A stretch of 64,000 nt of DNA from Virgibacillus profundi (GCF_002287375.1 NZ_NPOA01000008.1:124001-188000); one strand, 5' to 3'; counted from the stretch's first letter, positions 34,648 through 44,600 are shown. Notes: generated from the sequence alone by a model not told the origin. Made by a program: numbers and translations.

Positions 34648-35023
34648 AAGACGACGTATGCACAGGGATGTTTTCCGCTGCAGACCGTTTCGGACCTTAG
34701 GGCACGGCTTCAGCCTCCTCGCGGAAAATCACTGTGGGGTCTTCAGACACGTGCTTTTACCGCAGGAATCAACGGTCCTCCGCTCCAAACAACCGCCACA
34801 TAAATGGATAGCAAATGTTTGGTTCATTTCAAAAAGTAAATCAATTTTTAAAGTTGAAAACACAATCCTAGCGAAGGAAATACGCGAAGACTCCTGCGGG
34901 AGGAAAGGCCTTGGTGAGACCCCACAGTGCGTAGCACGAGGAGGCTCACCAGCCGCCCGCGGAAAGCGAAGTGTATTTCCGGAGCGGTCGGTGAAATTAT
35001 CACCATTGATTTTACGTCGTCTT
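34648..35023 (+). repeat. Dispersed intergenic repeat, copy C
   Basis: AAGACGACGTA (34648-34658) and its exact complement (35013-35023) bound a 376-bp element in the same orientation as copy A. It carries both family blocks, but its centre (CGCTCCAAACAACCGCC) matches copy D, not A/B. ORFs predicted inside are repeat artefacts. Confidence 0.85.
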
Positions 35024-35190
35024 TTCTAACCACTAAGGCATAATACAATCTATTGTAAATTCTGGATTAACCTAAACATGATCAAATATACTTTAATTCC
35101 GGCAAAAACATTTAACCATTTTCAGTTAGAGCCCCCACCTTCACCTTTGAAGTGTTATAATTGTTAGAAAACATCTGGGAGGTCTTTTCT

Positions 35191-36357
35191 TTGCTAAAAA
35201 ACATACATAAATCAATTGATTCCTTGTATCCTGAAATGGTTGAAATCCGCAGATACTTGCATCAATATCCCGAGGTTTCCTTCAAGGAATACAAAACTGC
35301 AAAATACATCGCTGATTTTTATGAAACGTTAGGAATCCCATATAAAACAAAGGTTGGAGGCAATGGTGTAATTGCAACTCTTACAGGTGGAAAACCCGGA
35401 AAAACAGTTGCACTCCGAGCTGATTTTGATGCATTGCCTATTCAGGATGAAAAGAAAGTTCCGTATAAATCAAAAGTGGATGGTGTGATGCATGCATGTG
35501 GTCATGACGGGCATACAGCCACACTGCTCACTCTTGCAAAGGTAATGAAAGAATATCAGGAAGAGTTACCTGGAACTATTGAATTTCTGCACCAACATGC
35601 AGAGGAATACTCCCCTGGGGGTGCTAAACCAATTGTTGAATCCGGAGCAATCGATCATGTTGATGCTGTTTTTGGAACACATCTATGGGCAACAACGCCG
35701 GTAGGAGTTCTGCAAACCTCTAAAAATGTCTTTATGGCAGGTGCTGACCGCTTTGAAATTACAATTCAGGGACAAGGCGGCCATGGTGCTTATCCACATG
35801 AAACAAAAGATGCCATCGTTATTGGCTCTGAAGTAATTTCCCAGCTTCAGCATATTGTCAGCAGAAGACTTGATCCACTGGAAACAGCTGTTGTTACTGT
35901 CGGTATGTTTGAAGCAGGTAATTCCTTTAACATCATCGCAGATAAAGCAAAGCTAACCGGCACTGTACGATACCTTAATCCGGATATTCAGGAAAAGGTG
36001 ATCATGGAAATGGAAAGAATTATAAAAGGAATTTGTATCTCAAATGATGCATCCTATACGTTTAACTACACTAAAGGATATCCACCTCTAGTGAATCATG
36101 AAAAAGAAGCAGAGCTTGTTCTTGAAGCAAGTAAAAATGTAAAAGAAATTCATAAACATGAAGAAGTTATTCCGGTTATGGGTGGGGAAGATTTTGCTTA
36201 TTATACATTGAAAAAACCGGGAGCCTATTTCTTCACAGGAGCAGAAAAAGAAGGTAATCCCTATCCACACCATCATCCAATGTTCGATATCGATGAACGT
36301 GCACTACCTATTGCAGCAAAGACATTAATCGAAGCATATTTCGCATATCAGGATTAA
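35191..36357 (+). CDS. yhaA: M20-family amidohydrolase (YhaA-like)
   Basis: The product has 388 residues with a TTG start at 35191, eight bases after GGGAGG; an earlier in-frame TTG at 35161 lacks a site. Metal-binding motifs MHACGHDGHTAT (about 97-108), HQHAEEYSPGG and GGEDFAYY are intact. It resembles N-acyl-aminoacyl/hippurate amidohydrolases, freeing amino acids from acylated forms. B. subtilis yhaA is in the ecs neighbourhood, as here. Confidence 0.88.
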   Translation: MLKNIHKSIDSLYPEMVEIRRYLHQYPEVSFKEYKTAKYIADFYETLGIPYKTKVGGNGVIATLTGGKPGKTVALRADFDALPIQDEKKVPYKSKVDGVMHACGHDGHTATLLTLAKVMKEYQEELPGTIEFLHQHAEEYSPGGAKPIVESGAIDHVDAVFGTHLWATTPVGVLQTSKNVFMAGADRFEITIQGQGGHGAYPHETKDAIVIGSEVISQLQHIVSRRLDPLETAVVTVGMFEAGNSFNIIADKAKLTGTVRYLNPDIQEKVIMEMERIIKGICISNDASYTFNYTKGYPPLVNHEKEAELVLEASKNVKEIHKHEEVIPVMGGEDFAYYTLKKPGAYFFTGAEKEGNPYPHHHPMFDIDERALPIAAKTLIEAYFAYQD

Positions 36358-36386
36358 TAATGATTTGTAAACATTCTCTAATAAGT

Positions 36387-36420
36387 AAACCCTTCAAGCA
36401 AAAAGTTGCCTGAAGGGTTT
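36387..36420. terminator. Bidirectional terminator between yhaA and ecsB
   Basis: AAACCCTTCA and TGAAGGGTTT form the stem base, with GCAA/TTGC continuing inward, between convergent genes. Confidence 0.85.
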
Positions 36421-36422
36421 CT

Positions 36423-37634
36423 TCATACTAACTTACGTTTTACATAGCCATTAATAAACAGGTAATTAAATGCTATACCTGCCGCCAGGGCAATAACGAA
36501 TCCTAAATATGCCTGCATCACCAAAAATAAAAGTGAAAATAAAACAGCTTGGAGGAACGTTAATTGAAATAATAATTTCACCACAGCTTTTTGCCGTATG
36601 CTTGACTCAACCGGATATAGATCCAGCCACATAATCGTTCGATGATGCTGGTACAGTGTCATCATTTGGAAGCAGCTTAAATATAAAAACAGAATAGCAA
36701 ATATGATTTTCATCCATAAATTAGGGATGAAATAAATTGCTAACCCCCCTATTATAATTAAACGGACATACATTCCAAGATAGTCGCCACTTCGTACAAA
36801 TGTAATCCGGTATAAATAATCAAAGGTGTGCTTCCTGGTAAATGGCAGCTTACTCACCAATGAGACAAGCCATCCACGTTTTTTAATTGGATTTTTTAAA
36901 TGTGGAACATCTGCAAACATATTCGCAATCCGGTAAAATGTCTGCATTCTGTTCCGATCTTTTTCTACCAATACATCCCAAACGATCCCCGCCTGTTTCC
37001 TGGACACGTTATAATCATATAAGAATATAATGATGAATAATGCTGTTGTAATTCCTGCATATACCATATCTCCATTGATTAAAAAATAAAATACAGCCAT
37101 ATTTAATAATGTGCGTACACCGAGATCTACACGTCTGACACCAGGCTCCCTGACTTTGAGCATCCACCAATTTGTAACAAGGTTCCATATTTTAAAAATA
37201 AATACAACAGCTATCGTAAGCAAATAAACATTTCCTGCACGATCAGGGAATGTTGCAAAATATAAAGGCCCAAACGCTGCAGAAACAAGCAATATTAAAT
37301 AAAGTTGGATGACAAAACTATAAATAAGCGCATTACGAAAATAAGCACTCATTTTGTTTTCGGCAGCAATCAAAAAAACCAGATCTGGTTCTTTTAATAA
37401 TGTTCTGATCGGACTGTAGCTTACTAATAAACCAAATCCAGCCCCTATAATGAAGGATGTGGGGAAGTTTTCGGGTATTTCTATTAGCCATTGCTGGTAA
37501 TAATAGGCTAAAGCAGATATGAAAAATAGCATTGCAATTGCAGTATGCCCATTGAAAATATATTTTAAATAACGGCCTGTCTCCTTTAAATGAGCAGAAA
37601 AACGTTTTTTAAAAAATTCATGTGAATTAAACAT
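36423..37634 (-). CDS. ecsB: ABC transporter permease EcsB
   Basis: The product has 403 residues with about ten membrane segments; AAGIAFNYLFINGYVKRKLV ends the protein. EcsB pairs with EcsA; in B. subtilis the pair affects secretion, competence and regulated membrane proteolysis. The start overlaps the ecsA 3' end by 8 bp. No ecsC follows here. Confidence 0.88.
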   Translation of the reverse strand: MFNSHEFFKKRFSAHLKETGRYLKYIFNGHTAIAMLFFISALAYYYQQWLIEIPENFPTSFIIGAGFGLLVSYSPIRTLLKEPDLVFLIAAENKMSAYFRNALIYSFVIQLYLILLVSAAFGPLYFATFPDRAGNVYLLTIAVVFIFKIWNLVTNWWMLKVREPGVRRVDLGVRTLLNMAVFYFLINGDMVYAGITTALFIIIFLYDYNVSRKQAGIVWDVLVEKDRNRMQTFYRIANMFADVPHLKNPIKKRGWLVSLVSKLPFTRKHTFDYLYRITFVRSGDYLGMYVRLIIIGGLAIYFIPNLWMKIIFAILFLYLSCFQMMTLYQHHRTIMWLDLYPVESSIRQKAVVKLLFQLTFLQAVLFSLLFLVMQAYLGFVIALAAGIAFNYLFINGYVKRKLV

Positions 37635-38373
37635 GGCTATCTTCTTCCTTTGTTAATCGCACATACAGATCATCCAATGTTGCTTCAGGCATATGAAAGC
37701 TTTCACGGAGTTCATTTAGTGTTCCAATCGCCCGAATTAGCCCATCATGTAATATAACGAATCGATCACAATACCGCTCCGCCGTTGCCAAAATATGTGT
37801 CGACATTAATACACCCGAGCCGTTATTTTTCATTTCATCCATTAATTGTAAATACGATTGAATTCCCAAAGGATCCAATCCAACGAATGGCTCGTCAACG
37901 ATATATAATGGTGGCTCTATTAAAAAGGCACACATAATCATAACTTTTTGTCGCATCCCTTTTGAAAAATGCACGGGAAACCATTTAAGCTTTTTCTCCA
38001 TACGAAATTCCTTCAACAATGGCTGCAGTCTTTTTTCAAAAACATCCTCGGGAATATCATATGCCATTGCAGTTAAACGCAAATGTTCATACAATGTTAA
38101 TTCATCGTATAGAATGGGCATTTCCGGGATGTATGCCATTTGGTTTCGATAGGACTCAGGATTTTCCTGAAACGTCTTTCCATTTACAGCTACTGATCCC
38201 TTTTTCGCATGCATTAAACCAATAATATGTTTAATCGTTGTACTCTTCCCCGCTCCATTAAGACCAATCAGTCCCACTATTTCTTTTGGATAAACATCAA
38301 ACGAAATACCATGCAATACATTTTTATGTGTATAACCTCCGTGAAGATTATCTATATGTAATAATGAACCCAC
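37627..38373 (-). CDS. ecsA: ABC transporter ATPase EcsA
   Basis: The product has 248 residues with Walker A GLNGAGKST (about 37-46), signature HFSKGMRQKVMI and Walker B LYIVDEPFVGLD. GGAGG precedes the ATG. It energises EcsB. Divergent from hit across a 790-bp interval filled with repeats. Confidence 0.93.
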   Translation of the reverse strand: MGSLLHIDNLHGGYTHKNVLHGISFDVYPKEIVGLIGLNGAGKSTTIKHIIGLMHAKKGSVAVNGKTFQENPESYRNQMAYIPEMPILYDELTLYEHLRLTAMAYDIPEDVFEKRLQPLLKEFRMEKKLKWFPVHFSKGMRQKVMIMCAFLIEPPLYIVDEPFVGLDPLGIQSYLQLMDEMKNNGSGVLMSTHILATAERYCDRFVILHDGLIRAIGTLNELRESFHMPEATLDDLYVRLTKEEDSHV

Positions 38374-38499
38374 ATTGTTTCCTCCTAAATATTACTTATC
38401 TAAAATTTTACCATTTATTTAAACGTATGCCAAAGTAAAGTGTGTATTGCAGAGAATGTATATTTTTTATCAAGCTTACTACCCTTTTGCTGAATCATA

Positions 38500-38626
38500 G
38501 TTGAGAGATAAGCGTAATTTGTTGAGAGGCGTCCTTGCGATGTTGAGAAATAACTGATATTATCTGGATTTTCTCTCAACTTTCTCCGGTGTCCTCTCAA
38601 CTTTCCAGTATTTTTTCTCAACTTTT
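38500..38626. repeat. Symmetric GTTGAGAGA array, locus 1 (3+3 units)
   Basis: Three direct units (TTGAGAGATA, GTTGAGAGGC, GTTGAGAAAT) at about 20-bp spacing face three inverted units (CTCTCAACTTT type). The whole can fold into one long, interrupted hairpin. The same unit occurs at 62672-62842. Confidence 0.8.
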
Positions 38627-38740
38627 CTGCGAGCAGTCTTTTGTTTACCAATCAAAAGTTTTTATAAAATTGATGTATAAAAGTTTCTTTCCCGCACAAA
38701 CTAGTTATTGAAGAGGCGAGGTTGTACCACTACAGGGTAA

Positions 38741-38885
38741 TTTCGTGTATAACAAATGAGGTGTTAGTGATCGAGTAACTACTGGAGTTTCGTGTATTAC
38801 GCACAAAATGAGGTGTTAGTGATCGATATTCTAATATGAATTTGTATAAAAAACACAAAATGAGGTGTTAGTGAACGGTAATCTA
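38741..38885. repeat. Three-copy tandem repeat, unit about 50 bp
   Basis: GAGGTGTTAGTGATCG occurs twice exactly and once with one change, each preceded by a CGTGTAT/TTGTATA stretch and CACAAAAT. No ORF uses it. Confidence 0.8.
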
Positions 38886-39043
38886 ATGATAAAACCCTTT
38901 TGCCTGAATCCATCTCAATTTTACTTGAGGTGCTGACAAAAAGGTTTTTGTAAAATCAAGGAGTCGGGTAGCTAAATACTATTTGACAAATTGATTCAAA
39001 GTCCCCACATTAGAAGCTTATCGTCATCCTCGCTCTTCTTAGG

Positions 39044-39080
39044 AGCAGGCTAGTCCATCCGGGCTACGCCTGCTTTTTAT
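39044..39080 (+). terminator. Hairpin with T-run upstream of hit
   Basis: AGCAGGC(TAG) pairs with (CTA)GCCTGCT across a short loop, followed by TTTTTATTTT. No gene ends just before it, so it may close a short non-coding transcript. Confidence 0.6.
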
Positions 39081-39165
39081 TTTATGCCTAAAACAGCTTC
39101 GAACCCTGAATGCTTTACATTTAGCCCGATTCCTTTATAAAATGAATGACAGAGGAGTGATATTA

Positions 39166-39594
39166 ATGAGTCATGAAGATTGTATTTTTTGTAAAATTAT
39201 AGATGGAGAAATTCCGTCTGCAAAGGTATTTGAAGATGACAAGGTCTATGCATTTCTGGATATTAGTCAGGTCACAAAAGGGCATACCATCGTCATCCCT
39301 AAAGAACACACAAAAAACATTTACGAAACACCACCGGAAATTGCAAAGGAATTATTTGCACGTGTTCCAGTCATTGCTAGCGCTATTAAGGATACGTACA
39401 AGCCAATTGGCATGAACCTACTGAATAATAACGAAGCACCGGCAGACCAATCTGTATTTCATTTACATATCCATATTATACCGAGATATGGTGCTGGGGA
39501 TGGTTTTTCAACCAATTGGACAGATCATAATAATGATTATACACCAGATGATTTACAGCACATCGCTAAAGAAATTAATGAAACGATTAAATAA
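39166..39594 (+). CDS. hit: HIT-family nucleotide hydrolase
   Basis: The product has 142 residues from ATG 39166, eight bases after GAGGAG; an in-frame ATG at 39142 precedes the site. CIFCKIIDGEIPSAKVFED opens the protein and the histidine triad is FHLHIHIIPR (about 97-106). HIT enzymes act on nucleotide-phosphoramidates or dinucleotides. Divergent from ecsAB, as in B. subtilis. Confidence 0.93.
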   Translation: MSHEDCIFCKIIDGEIPSAKVFEDDKVYAFLDISQVTKGHTIVIPKEHTKNIYETPPEIAKELFARVPVIASAIKDTYKPIGMNLLNNNEAPADQSVFHLHIHIIPRYGAGDGFSTNWTDHNNDYTPDDLQHIAKEINETIK

Positions 39595-39693
39595 ATCGGG
39601 AATCTGAAAATTAGTACTTTTTATTTAGCCGGAAGTTTGTTATAATAACTTTAAGTTTCCGCAGCTGACAACGAGTGTACAGTTGGGAAAAAA

Positions 39694-39716
39694 TAGTTTA
39701 GCTGAGAAGAGGAGAG
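39694..39716 (+). promoter_or_regulatory. TRAP (MtrB) binding site over the trpP ribosome site
   Basis: Five triplets TAG, TAG, GAG, GAG, GAG occur with exactly two-base spacers, the last covering the Shine-Dalgarno six bases before the trpP ATG. Tryptophan-activated TRAP binds such (G/U)AG repeats; in B. subtilis it blocks translation of trpP this way. Confidence 0.7.
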
Positions 39717-39722
39717 TTACAA

Positions 39723-40241
39723 ATGAATACAAGAATTTTGGTTATTTTGTCACTATTAGTAGGGATTGGTGCTGTATTGCATGCTGTTGTTCCACCGGTA
39801 ATTTTTGGAGTTAAGCCTGATATGCTGTTGTCCATGATGTTTTTAGGTATACTTTTATTTCCTAAAGTAAAGTATGTAGCACTTCTGGCCATTGTAACAG
39901 GTGTGATTTCAGCATTAACGACATCTGCTCCTGGGGGACAAATTGCAAACCTGATTGATAAACCAATTACAGCATTAGTATTTCTTGCACTGTTTCTAAC
40001 AATCGGCAACAAAGTGAAAGATTCCATAAGTGTTCCAGTACTTACATTTATTGGAACAATCATCAGTGGTTCAATCTTTTTAAGTGTTGCATTATTTATT
40101 ATCGGGTTAATGGAAGGTGCATTTATTTCCATGTTCGCATTGGCAGTACTGCCTGCAGCAGTATTAAATACTGTAATCATGGTAGTTGTCTATCCGATCG
40201 TTCAGCGGATTTTAAAAAGATCCCGTCCCATTACTGCTTAA
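39723..40241 (+). CDS. trpP: Tryptophan transporter TrpP
   Basis: The product has 172 residues with five or six membrane segments, the same length as B. subtilis TrpP (YhaG), and lies between hit and yhaH as there. It is predicted to import tryptophan. The overlapping TRAP-type site strongly supports the call. A terminator follows at 40261. Confidence 0.85.
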   Translation: MNTRILVILSLLVGIGAVLHAVVPPVIFGVKPDMLLSMMFLGILLFPKVKYVALLAIVTGVISALTTSAPGGQIANLIDKPITALVFLALFLTIGNKVKDSISVPVLTFIGTIISGSIFLSVALFIIGLMEGAFISMFALAVLPAAVLNTVIMVVVYPIVQRILKRSRPITA

Positions 40242-40260
40242 TAAAAAGTGATTCCAAAAT

Positions 40261-40292
40261 CCTCTGGCACAAGCTTGTCAGAGGATTTTTTT
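40261..40292 (+). terminator. Terminator of trpP
   Basis: CCTCTG and CAGAGG with inner ACAAG/CTTGT pairing are followed by ATTTTTTT. Confidence 0.85.
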
Positions 40293-40525
40293 AAAAAAAC
40301 CTAGCTTATCCCCCGATTTAATGGAAAAGGCTAGATTGAACTAAAGTTACTTTTCGTCTGTGAAATAAAATGTTTCAACGTATTAATTATGCGCACTGAT
40401 TTCCTAAAAAGCTTATATTTTTCAATCAGTGTAAAAAAATATACATATTATTGTTTGAAACAGGTTTGATAGCCGTTCAAATAGAGAAAATGATATAATA
40501 AGGGCTTGAAAGGAGCGTATTATTT

Positions 40526-40885
40526 ATGTCAAAAGGAAAATCATTGTTACTTGGAATTATGGTGGGTGGTGCTGTGAGCGCTGCAGCAACCTTACTTAGT
40601 ACTCCAGCATCCGGCAGGGATTTACGGGGCCGTGTTAAAGATCAGGGCATGGAGTGGAAAGAGATGATTGCTAACCTGAAACAGGATGGTTTGCGTCTAA
40701 AGCAACAAATAACAGAAACCTCCAAAGAAGGTGCCGCATTAATTAAAGAGCTTACACAGGAAATGAAAAAATCAGTAGAAGAATGGAAAGAAACAGTCGA
40801 ACCCCATCAGGAGAATATCCATCAATATTTGGAGCAGATAGAATCCAGTTTGAAAGACCTCGAAGATAAAGTAAAAAAACATTAA
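40526..40885 (+). CDS. yhaH: YtxH-family protein (YhaH-like)
   Basis: The product has 119 residues: a hydrophobic glycine/alanine-rich N-terminus (LLLGIMVGGAVSAAATLLST) followed by GRDLRGRV and a long coiled coil. YtxH/YhaH proteins are general-stress, membrane-associated proteins of unclear mechanism. Position after trpP and near yhaI/prsA matches B. subtilis. GGAG ribosome site. Confidence 0.8.
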   Translation: MSKGKSLLLGIMVGGAVSAAATLLSTPASGRDLRGRVKDQGMEWKEMIANLKQDGLRLKQQITETSKEGAALIKELTQEMKKSVEEWKETVEPHQENIHQYLEQIESSLKDLEDKVKKH

Positions 40886-40888
40886 TTT

Positions 40889-40922
40889 TAAAGCCTTCTC
40901 TTGTTTAAGAGAAGGCTTTTTT
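40889..40922 (+). terminator. Terminator of yhaH
   Basis: AAAGCCTTCTC and GAGAAGGCTTT form a stem followed by a T-run. Confidence 0.88.
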
Positions 40923-40957
40923 AATATGAAGCTTAAATGGTGATTTTATTGTTGTTT

Positions 40958-41070
40958 GAGCTGTATACCAGCGGGTTCATGCGCTGTATCAGCGTAAAAC
41001 GGACTTGTATCAGCGGTTCCACGTATTCTATCAGCGTAAAACGAACTTGTATTAGCGAAACGCCCCGCCT
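40958..41070. repeat. Tandem array with TGTATCAGCGTAAAACG units
   Basis: About five copies of TGTATCAGCG-like sequence, two followed by TAAAACG-ACT, lie between the yhaH and opuAC terminators. Units are imperfect, with 18-38 bp spacing. Confidence 0.7.
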
Positions 41071-41104
41071 CAGCTGAACAGAGTATTCAACATCATTACT
41101 CCAT

Positions 41105-41143
41105 CAAAAAAACCGGGCTATCTATTCGATAGTCCGGTTTTTT
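41105..41143. terminator. Bidirectional terminator after opuAC
   Basis: A 13-15 bp stem, AAACCGG-CTATC with GATAG-CCGGTTT, flanked by A- and T-runs. Confidence 0.85.
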
Positions 41144-41153
41144 ATTTAATAAA

Positions 41154-42068
41154 TTATTCTACGCCTTCTGTCCATTCAGCTACTTTATCAGCATTATCTT
41201 CTACCCATGCAGCTGCAGCTTCTTCTGGTGATGTACCATTATAAACTTCAAGCATAACAGTTTCCATATCTTCTGTTGTCCAGTGGAACTGGTCTAAAAT
41301 TTTATATGCTTTTGGCATATCTTCTTCTAAACCTTCACGAACCATTGTAGAGATGATTTCTTCTTCACCAAATGAACCTTCTGGATCTTCAAGATACTTC
41401 AGGTCATATTCAGCAAATTTCCAGTGTGGCGTCCAGCCTGTAACAATGATTGGTTCTTCATTGTCATATGCTTCACCCAATGCTGTTGCCATCGCACCAC
41501 TGGAAGATGTTTGTACTTCCCAGCCTTCCATATTATCATAATCTTCAACCGACTGCTCAGATGCTGCTACAACACCTGCACCTGGTTCAATACCTGTAAT
41601 TGTTTGATCAGCTTCATCAGTCAAATCGGCAATTGAATTAACATCCATATAAGATGGAACTACTAATCCAATTTTAGCACCTGCTAGATTCTCACCTAAA
41701 TCAACCATTTGATCGCCATATTCTTCAAACTGGGAACCATGCGTCGCAGGTAACCATGCAGCTACCATACCATCTGCTTCACCGCTAGCCACTGCTTCCC
41801 ACATTACAGCATTATCAAGTGGTGTTAATTCAACATCAAATCCTTGATCTTCTAAAACCTTACCAATTACATTAGTAGATGCAATTTCAGAATCCCACTC
41901 TACATATGCCAATTCAATTTCTTTTGCTTCTTCAGTTGTTGCTTCATCATCTGAACCATCTGATCCGGTATCAGAAGATGATTCATCATCTGATCCACAA
42001 CCCGCTGCAAATAATGATAATGAAAGTCCAGCTACAAGTCCCAGACGTTTCCAGTTAAGTTCTAACAT
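41154..42068 (-). CDS. opuAC: Glycine betaine/proline betaine-binding lipoprotein
   Basis: The product has 304 residues. Signal peptide with lipobox FAAGC (Cys24), a Ser/Asp/Glu linker, then an OpuAC domain with aromatic-cage candidates MWEAVASG, AAWLPATHG and VTGWTPHWKF. It captures betaine outside the cell and delivers it to OpuAB. Last gene of opuAA-opuAB-opuAC. Confidence 0.92.
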   Translation of the reverse strand: MLELNWKRLGLVAGLSLSLFAAGCGSDDESSSDTGSDGSDDEATTEEAKEIELAYVEWDSEIASTNVIGKVLEDQGFDVELTPLDNAVMWEAVASGEADGMVAAWLPATHGSQFEEYGDQMVDLGENLAGAKIGLVVPSYMDVNSIADLTDEADQTITGIEPGAGVVAASEQSVEDYDNMEGWEVQTSSSGAMATALGEAYDNEEPIIVTGWTPHWKFAEYDLKYLEDPEGSFGEEEIISTMVREGLEEDMPKAYKILDQFHWTTEDMETVMLEVYNGTSPEEAAAAWVEDNADKVAEWTEGVE

Positions 42069-42191
42069 AACTAAAAATCTCCCCTTTTTCTAAATTTTAT
42101 ATTGTGGATATTCAAAAGGTCTGTTTTTACTTCCCCTTCGAACATCACTATATGGAAAACTTTTCATTTTGAAAAGGTACCAACAAATTAA

Positions 42192-43049
42192 TTAAGCCTT
42201 CTTCTTATTCATATTCTGTGTAAAACGATCAATAATAATCGCTAATATTACAATTCCTACACCTGCAACGAAACCTGTTCCCACATTTGAACGCTGTAGT
42301 GAGGATAGAACCTCTCTTCCAAGTCCCGGCGCACCAATCATGGATGCAATAACTACCATTGATAATGAAAGCATTACTGTTTGGTTAATTCCAGCCATAA
42401 TAGTAGCTTTAGCCATTGGAAGCTGCACTTTAAATAATTTTTGTGCTCCTGTACTACCAAATGCGTCTGAGGCTTCAACTAATTCCTTGGAAACCTGTCG
42501 AATACCCAGATTCGTAAAACGAACCGTAGGCGGTGTTGCGAATATGAGTGATGCAAATACACCTGGTACCATACCAATACCGAAGAATGCAACGGCAGGA
42601 ATTAAATAAACAAATGCCGGCATTGTCTGCATAAAATCGAGGATTGGTGTAATGATTGCCTCAGCAATTTTACTTTTAGCCATTAATATCCCAAAAGGAA
42701 CGCCGATAATTACAGATAGTAAACTCGCAATAATTACTAACGTAACTGTATTCATCAGATGATCCCAATAGCCCTGATTGTATATCAGCCAAAGACCTAC
42801 TATTGAAAATGCAGCCAAACCTAATTTCTTACCACTGATAAAAAATGCAATTAATGCAACTGCAATGATAAAAATAATAGGAGGGATTAACATCAGTACA
42901 TCTTCAGACATAAATTCCATGAAATTTCCAAGATGTTCTTTAATTGGGTCAAATAGAACAGAAAATTTCTCTTTCAACCATTCAGTAACCCATTCTGTTC
43001 CTTCAGCAATTGGTATTCGCGGTACAAATTCTAACATACTATTAAGCAT
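42192..43049 (-). CDS. opuAB: Glycine betaine ABC transporter permease
   Basis: The product has 285 residues with about seven membrane segments and the EAA-type loop [26 protein letters not shown]. An N-terminal amphipathic region (ERT-like [11 protein letters not shown]) is normal for OpuAB. Overlaps the opuAA stop by 8 bp. Confidence 0.92.
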   Translation of the reverse strand: MLNSMLEFVPRIPIAEGTEWVTEWLKEKFSVLFDPIKEHLGNFMEFMSEDVLMLIPPIIFIIAVALIAFFISGKKLGLAAFSIVGLWLIYNQGYWDHLMNTVTLVIIASLLSVIIGVPFGILMAKSKIAEAIITPILDFMQTMPAFVYLIPAVAFFGIGMVPGVFASLIFATPPTVRFTNLGIRQVSKELVEASDAFGSTGAQKLFKVQLPMAKATIMAGINQTVMLSLSMVVIASMIGAPGLGREVLSSLQRSNVGTGFVAGVGIVILAIIIDRFTQNMNKKKA

Positions 43050-44250
43050 TTTCTATATTCACCTCCGCGTCTCCTGCAAGTGCTGCAATTACAGAACCAC
43101 GTACAATGATACCAAGCAACTTGCCATCCTCTATAACTGCAACCGGAATCGGTGAGTCATGAATAATATTGAAAATCTCATGCATAGAGGTCTCTTTATC
43201 TACTCTTGGAATATCATTTTTTAATATTTCTTCCAAATTTCCAATTTCATTTTTTCTCGCTGCAGAAGCATCGTCTGCGGTAATATATCCTTTTAAATTC
43301 CGTTTGCTGTCAACAACATACATGCTCGACAGACCTTCCTCACGCATCCGTTCAAGCGCAACCCTTGGACCGTGTTTTTCAATATTAACAGTTTCAGGGC
43401 GTTTCATAATATGCTGTGCAGTCAGTACCTTGGATCTGTCAACATCTTCCACAAATCTCTCAACATAATCATTTGCCGGATTTACCAAGATTTCCTCCGG
43501 TGTTCCAATTTGCACAATGGATCCATCTTTCATCAGTGCAATCCGGTCACCAAGACGCAATGCTTCGTCCAAATCATGTGTAATGAAAATAATTGTTTTT
43601 CTCATAGACGATTGCAAATCAATAAGCTCATCCTGCATCTCTTTTCGGATAAGCGGATCTAATGCTGAGAATGCCTCATCCATTAACAGAACTTCCGGGT
43701 CGTTAGCTAATGCACGTGCAAGCCCAACACGTTGCTGCATCCCACCGGATAACTGACCTGGTTTTTGATGAATATATCCCGCCAGCCCAACCATTTCCAG
43801 AGCTTTTTCAGCTTTTTTCCTGCGTTCTTCTTTTGGTGCATTTTGAACTTCCAAACCAAACTCTGCATTTTCTAAAATAGTGCGAAGCGGAAATAAAGCA
43901 AACTTCTGAAATACCATACTCATTTTTTCTCTTCGAACCCTGCGCAAGGACTTTTTATCCATCCTTGCAAGATCTTCTCCATCAATGAGAATGCTGCCTT
44001 CTGTTGGTTCAATTAATCTATTAATCAATCGCACCAATGTAGACTTACCACTACCGGATAAGCCCATAATGACAAATATCTCTCCTGCTTCAACTGAAAA
44101 TGAAGCTCGATTAACCCCAACTGTATTACCAGCTTCTTTTAATATTGCTTCTTTGGACAACCCTTTATCTAACAGCTTCAAAGCATGTTTTGGGTTTTTT
44201 CCAAATACCTTTGATAAATTTTTAGCCTCAATTACCGGCACATCTTCCAC
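43042..44250 (-). CDS. opuAA: Glycine betaine ABC transporter ATPase
   Basis: The product has 402 residues: ABC domain with Walker [10 protein letters not shown] (about 62-70), signature LSGGMQQR and Walker [13 protein letters not shown]; two C-terminal CBS modules (about 280-395) that sense ionic strength in OpuA. It powers betaine uptake under salt stress. Divergent from the GbsR-like gene at 44601. Confidence 0.93.
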   Translation of the reverse strand: MEDVPVIEAKNLSKVFGKNPKHALKLLDKGLSKEAILKEAGNTVGVNRASFSVEAGEIFVIMGLSGSGKSTLVRLINRLIEPTEGSILIDGEDLARMDKKSLRRVRREKMSMVFQKFALFPLRTILENAEFGLEVQNAPKEERRKKAEKALEMVGLAGYIHQKPGQLSGGMQQRVGLARALANDPEVLLMDEAFSALDPLIRKEMQDELIDLQSSMRKTIIFITHDLDEALRLGDRIALMKDGSIVQIGTPEEILVNPANDYVERFVEDVDRSKVLTAQHIMKRPETVNIEKHGPRVALERMREEGLSSMYVVDSKRNLKGYITADDASAARKNEIGNLEEILKNDIPRVDKETSMHEIFNIIHDSPIPVAVIEDGKLLGIIVRGSVIAALAGDAEVNIENA

Positions 44251-44600
44251 CTCTTTTTTTCAATTATAACCATTCTAATGAATTATGATTTTAGTCTTAC
44301 TACTTTATAATCAGATTAATTACGTACAGTTATACATGAATCTGTTAAAGCAGTATAAATCAATTATTTCATCCGCACAGCATTCATCTACTTTAATACT
44401 ATAAACTTTTAGAACGAACAATTCAAACATTAAATCTCGCTGATTTTGTTTATATTTTACATACAGTTTATACTGTACACACTAAATAAACATTTAACTT
44501 TGATTTCCTTCCATTTACTTTGAAATACTGTCAAACTGCCTATTTTTAAAATAAACATTTTTGGTGTAACCTTGATATAATAAAGGGGTAGGAGGATTTT
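44251..44600. promoter_or_regulatory. Divergent opuA/gbsR-like control region with dyads
   Basis: A perfect dyad TACAGT-TTAT-ACTGTA lies at 44462-44477, and a related imperfect one TACAGT-TAT-ACATGA at 44325-44339. They lie between opuA and its divergent GbsR-type regulator gene and are the best operator candidates. The rest is AT-rich with no ORF. Confidence 0.5.

Larger units (their letters stand above)
38374..39165. other. Repeat-rich divergent interval between ecsA and hit
   Basis: This 792-bp gap has no credible gene. It holds a symmetric GTTGAGAGA array (38500-38626), a three-copy 50-bp tandem repeat (38741-38885) and a hairpin with T-run (39044-39080) just before the hit region. The hairpin may end a short untranslated transcript running rightward. 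Confidence 0.6.

Noticed and set aside
34585-35048. ORFs of 66 to 134 aa over repeat copy C
   Set aside because: Repeat artefacts; frames are not shared among copies and have no ribosome sites.
38500-38885. CRISPR array
   Set aside because: Units are short, imperfect and partly inverted, intervening sequence is not spacer-like in length, and no cas genes are near.
39044-39080. Riboswitch upstream of hit
   Set aside because: Only a single hairpin with T-run is visible and no known aptamer pattern precedes it.
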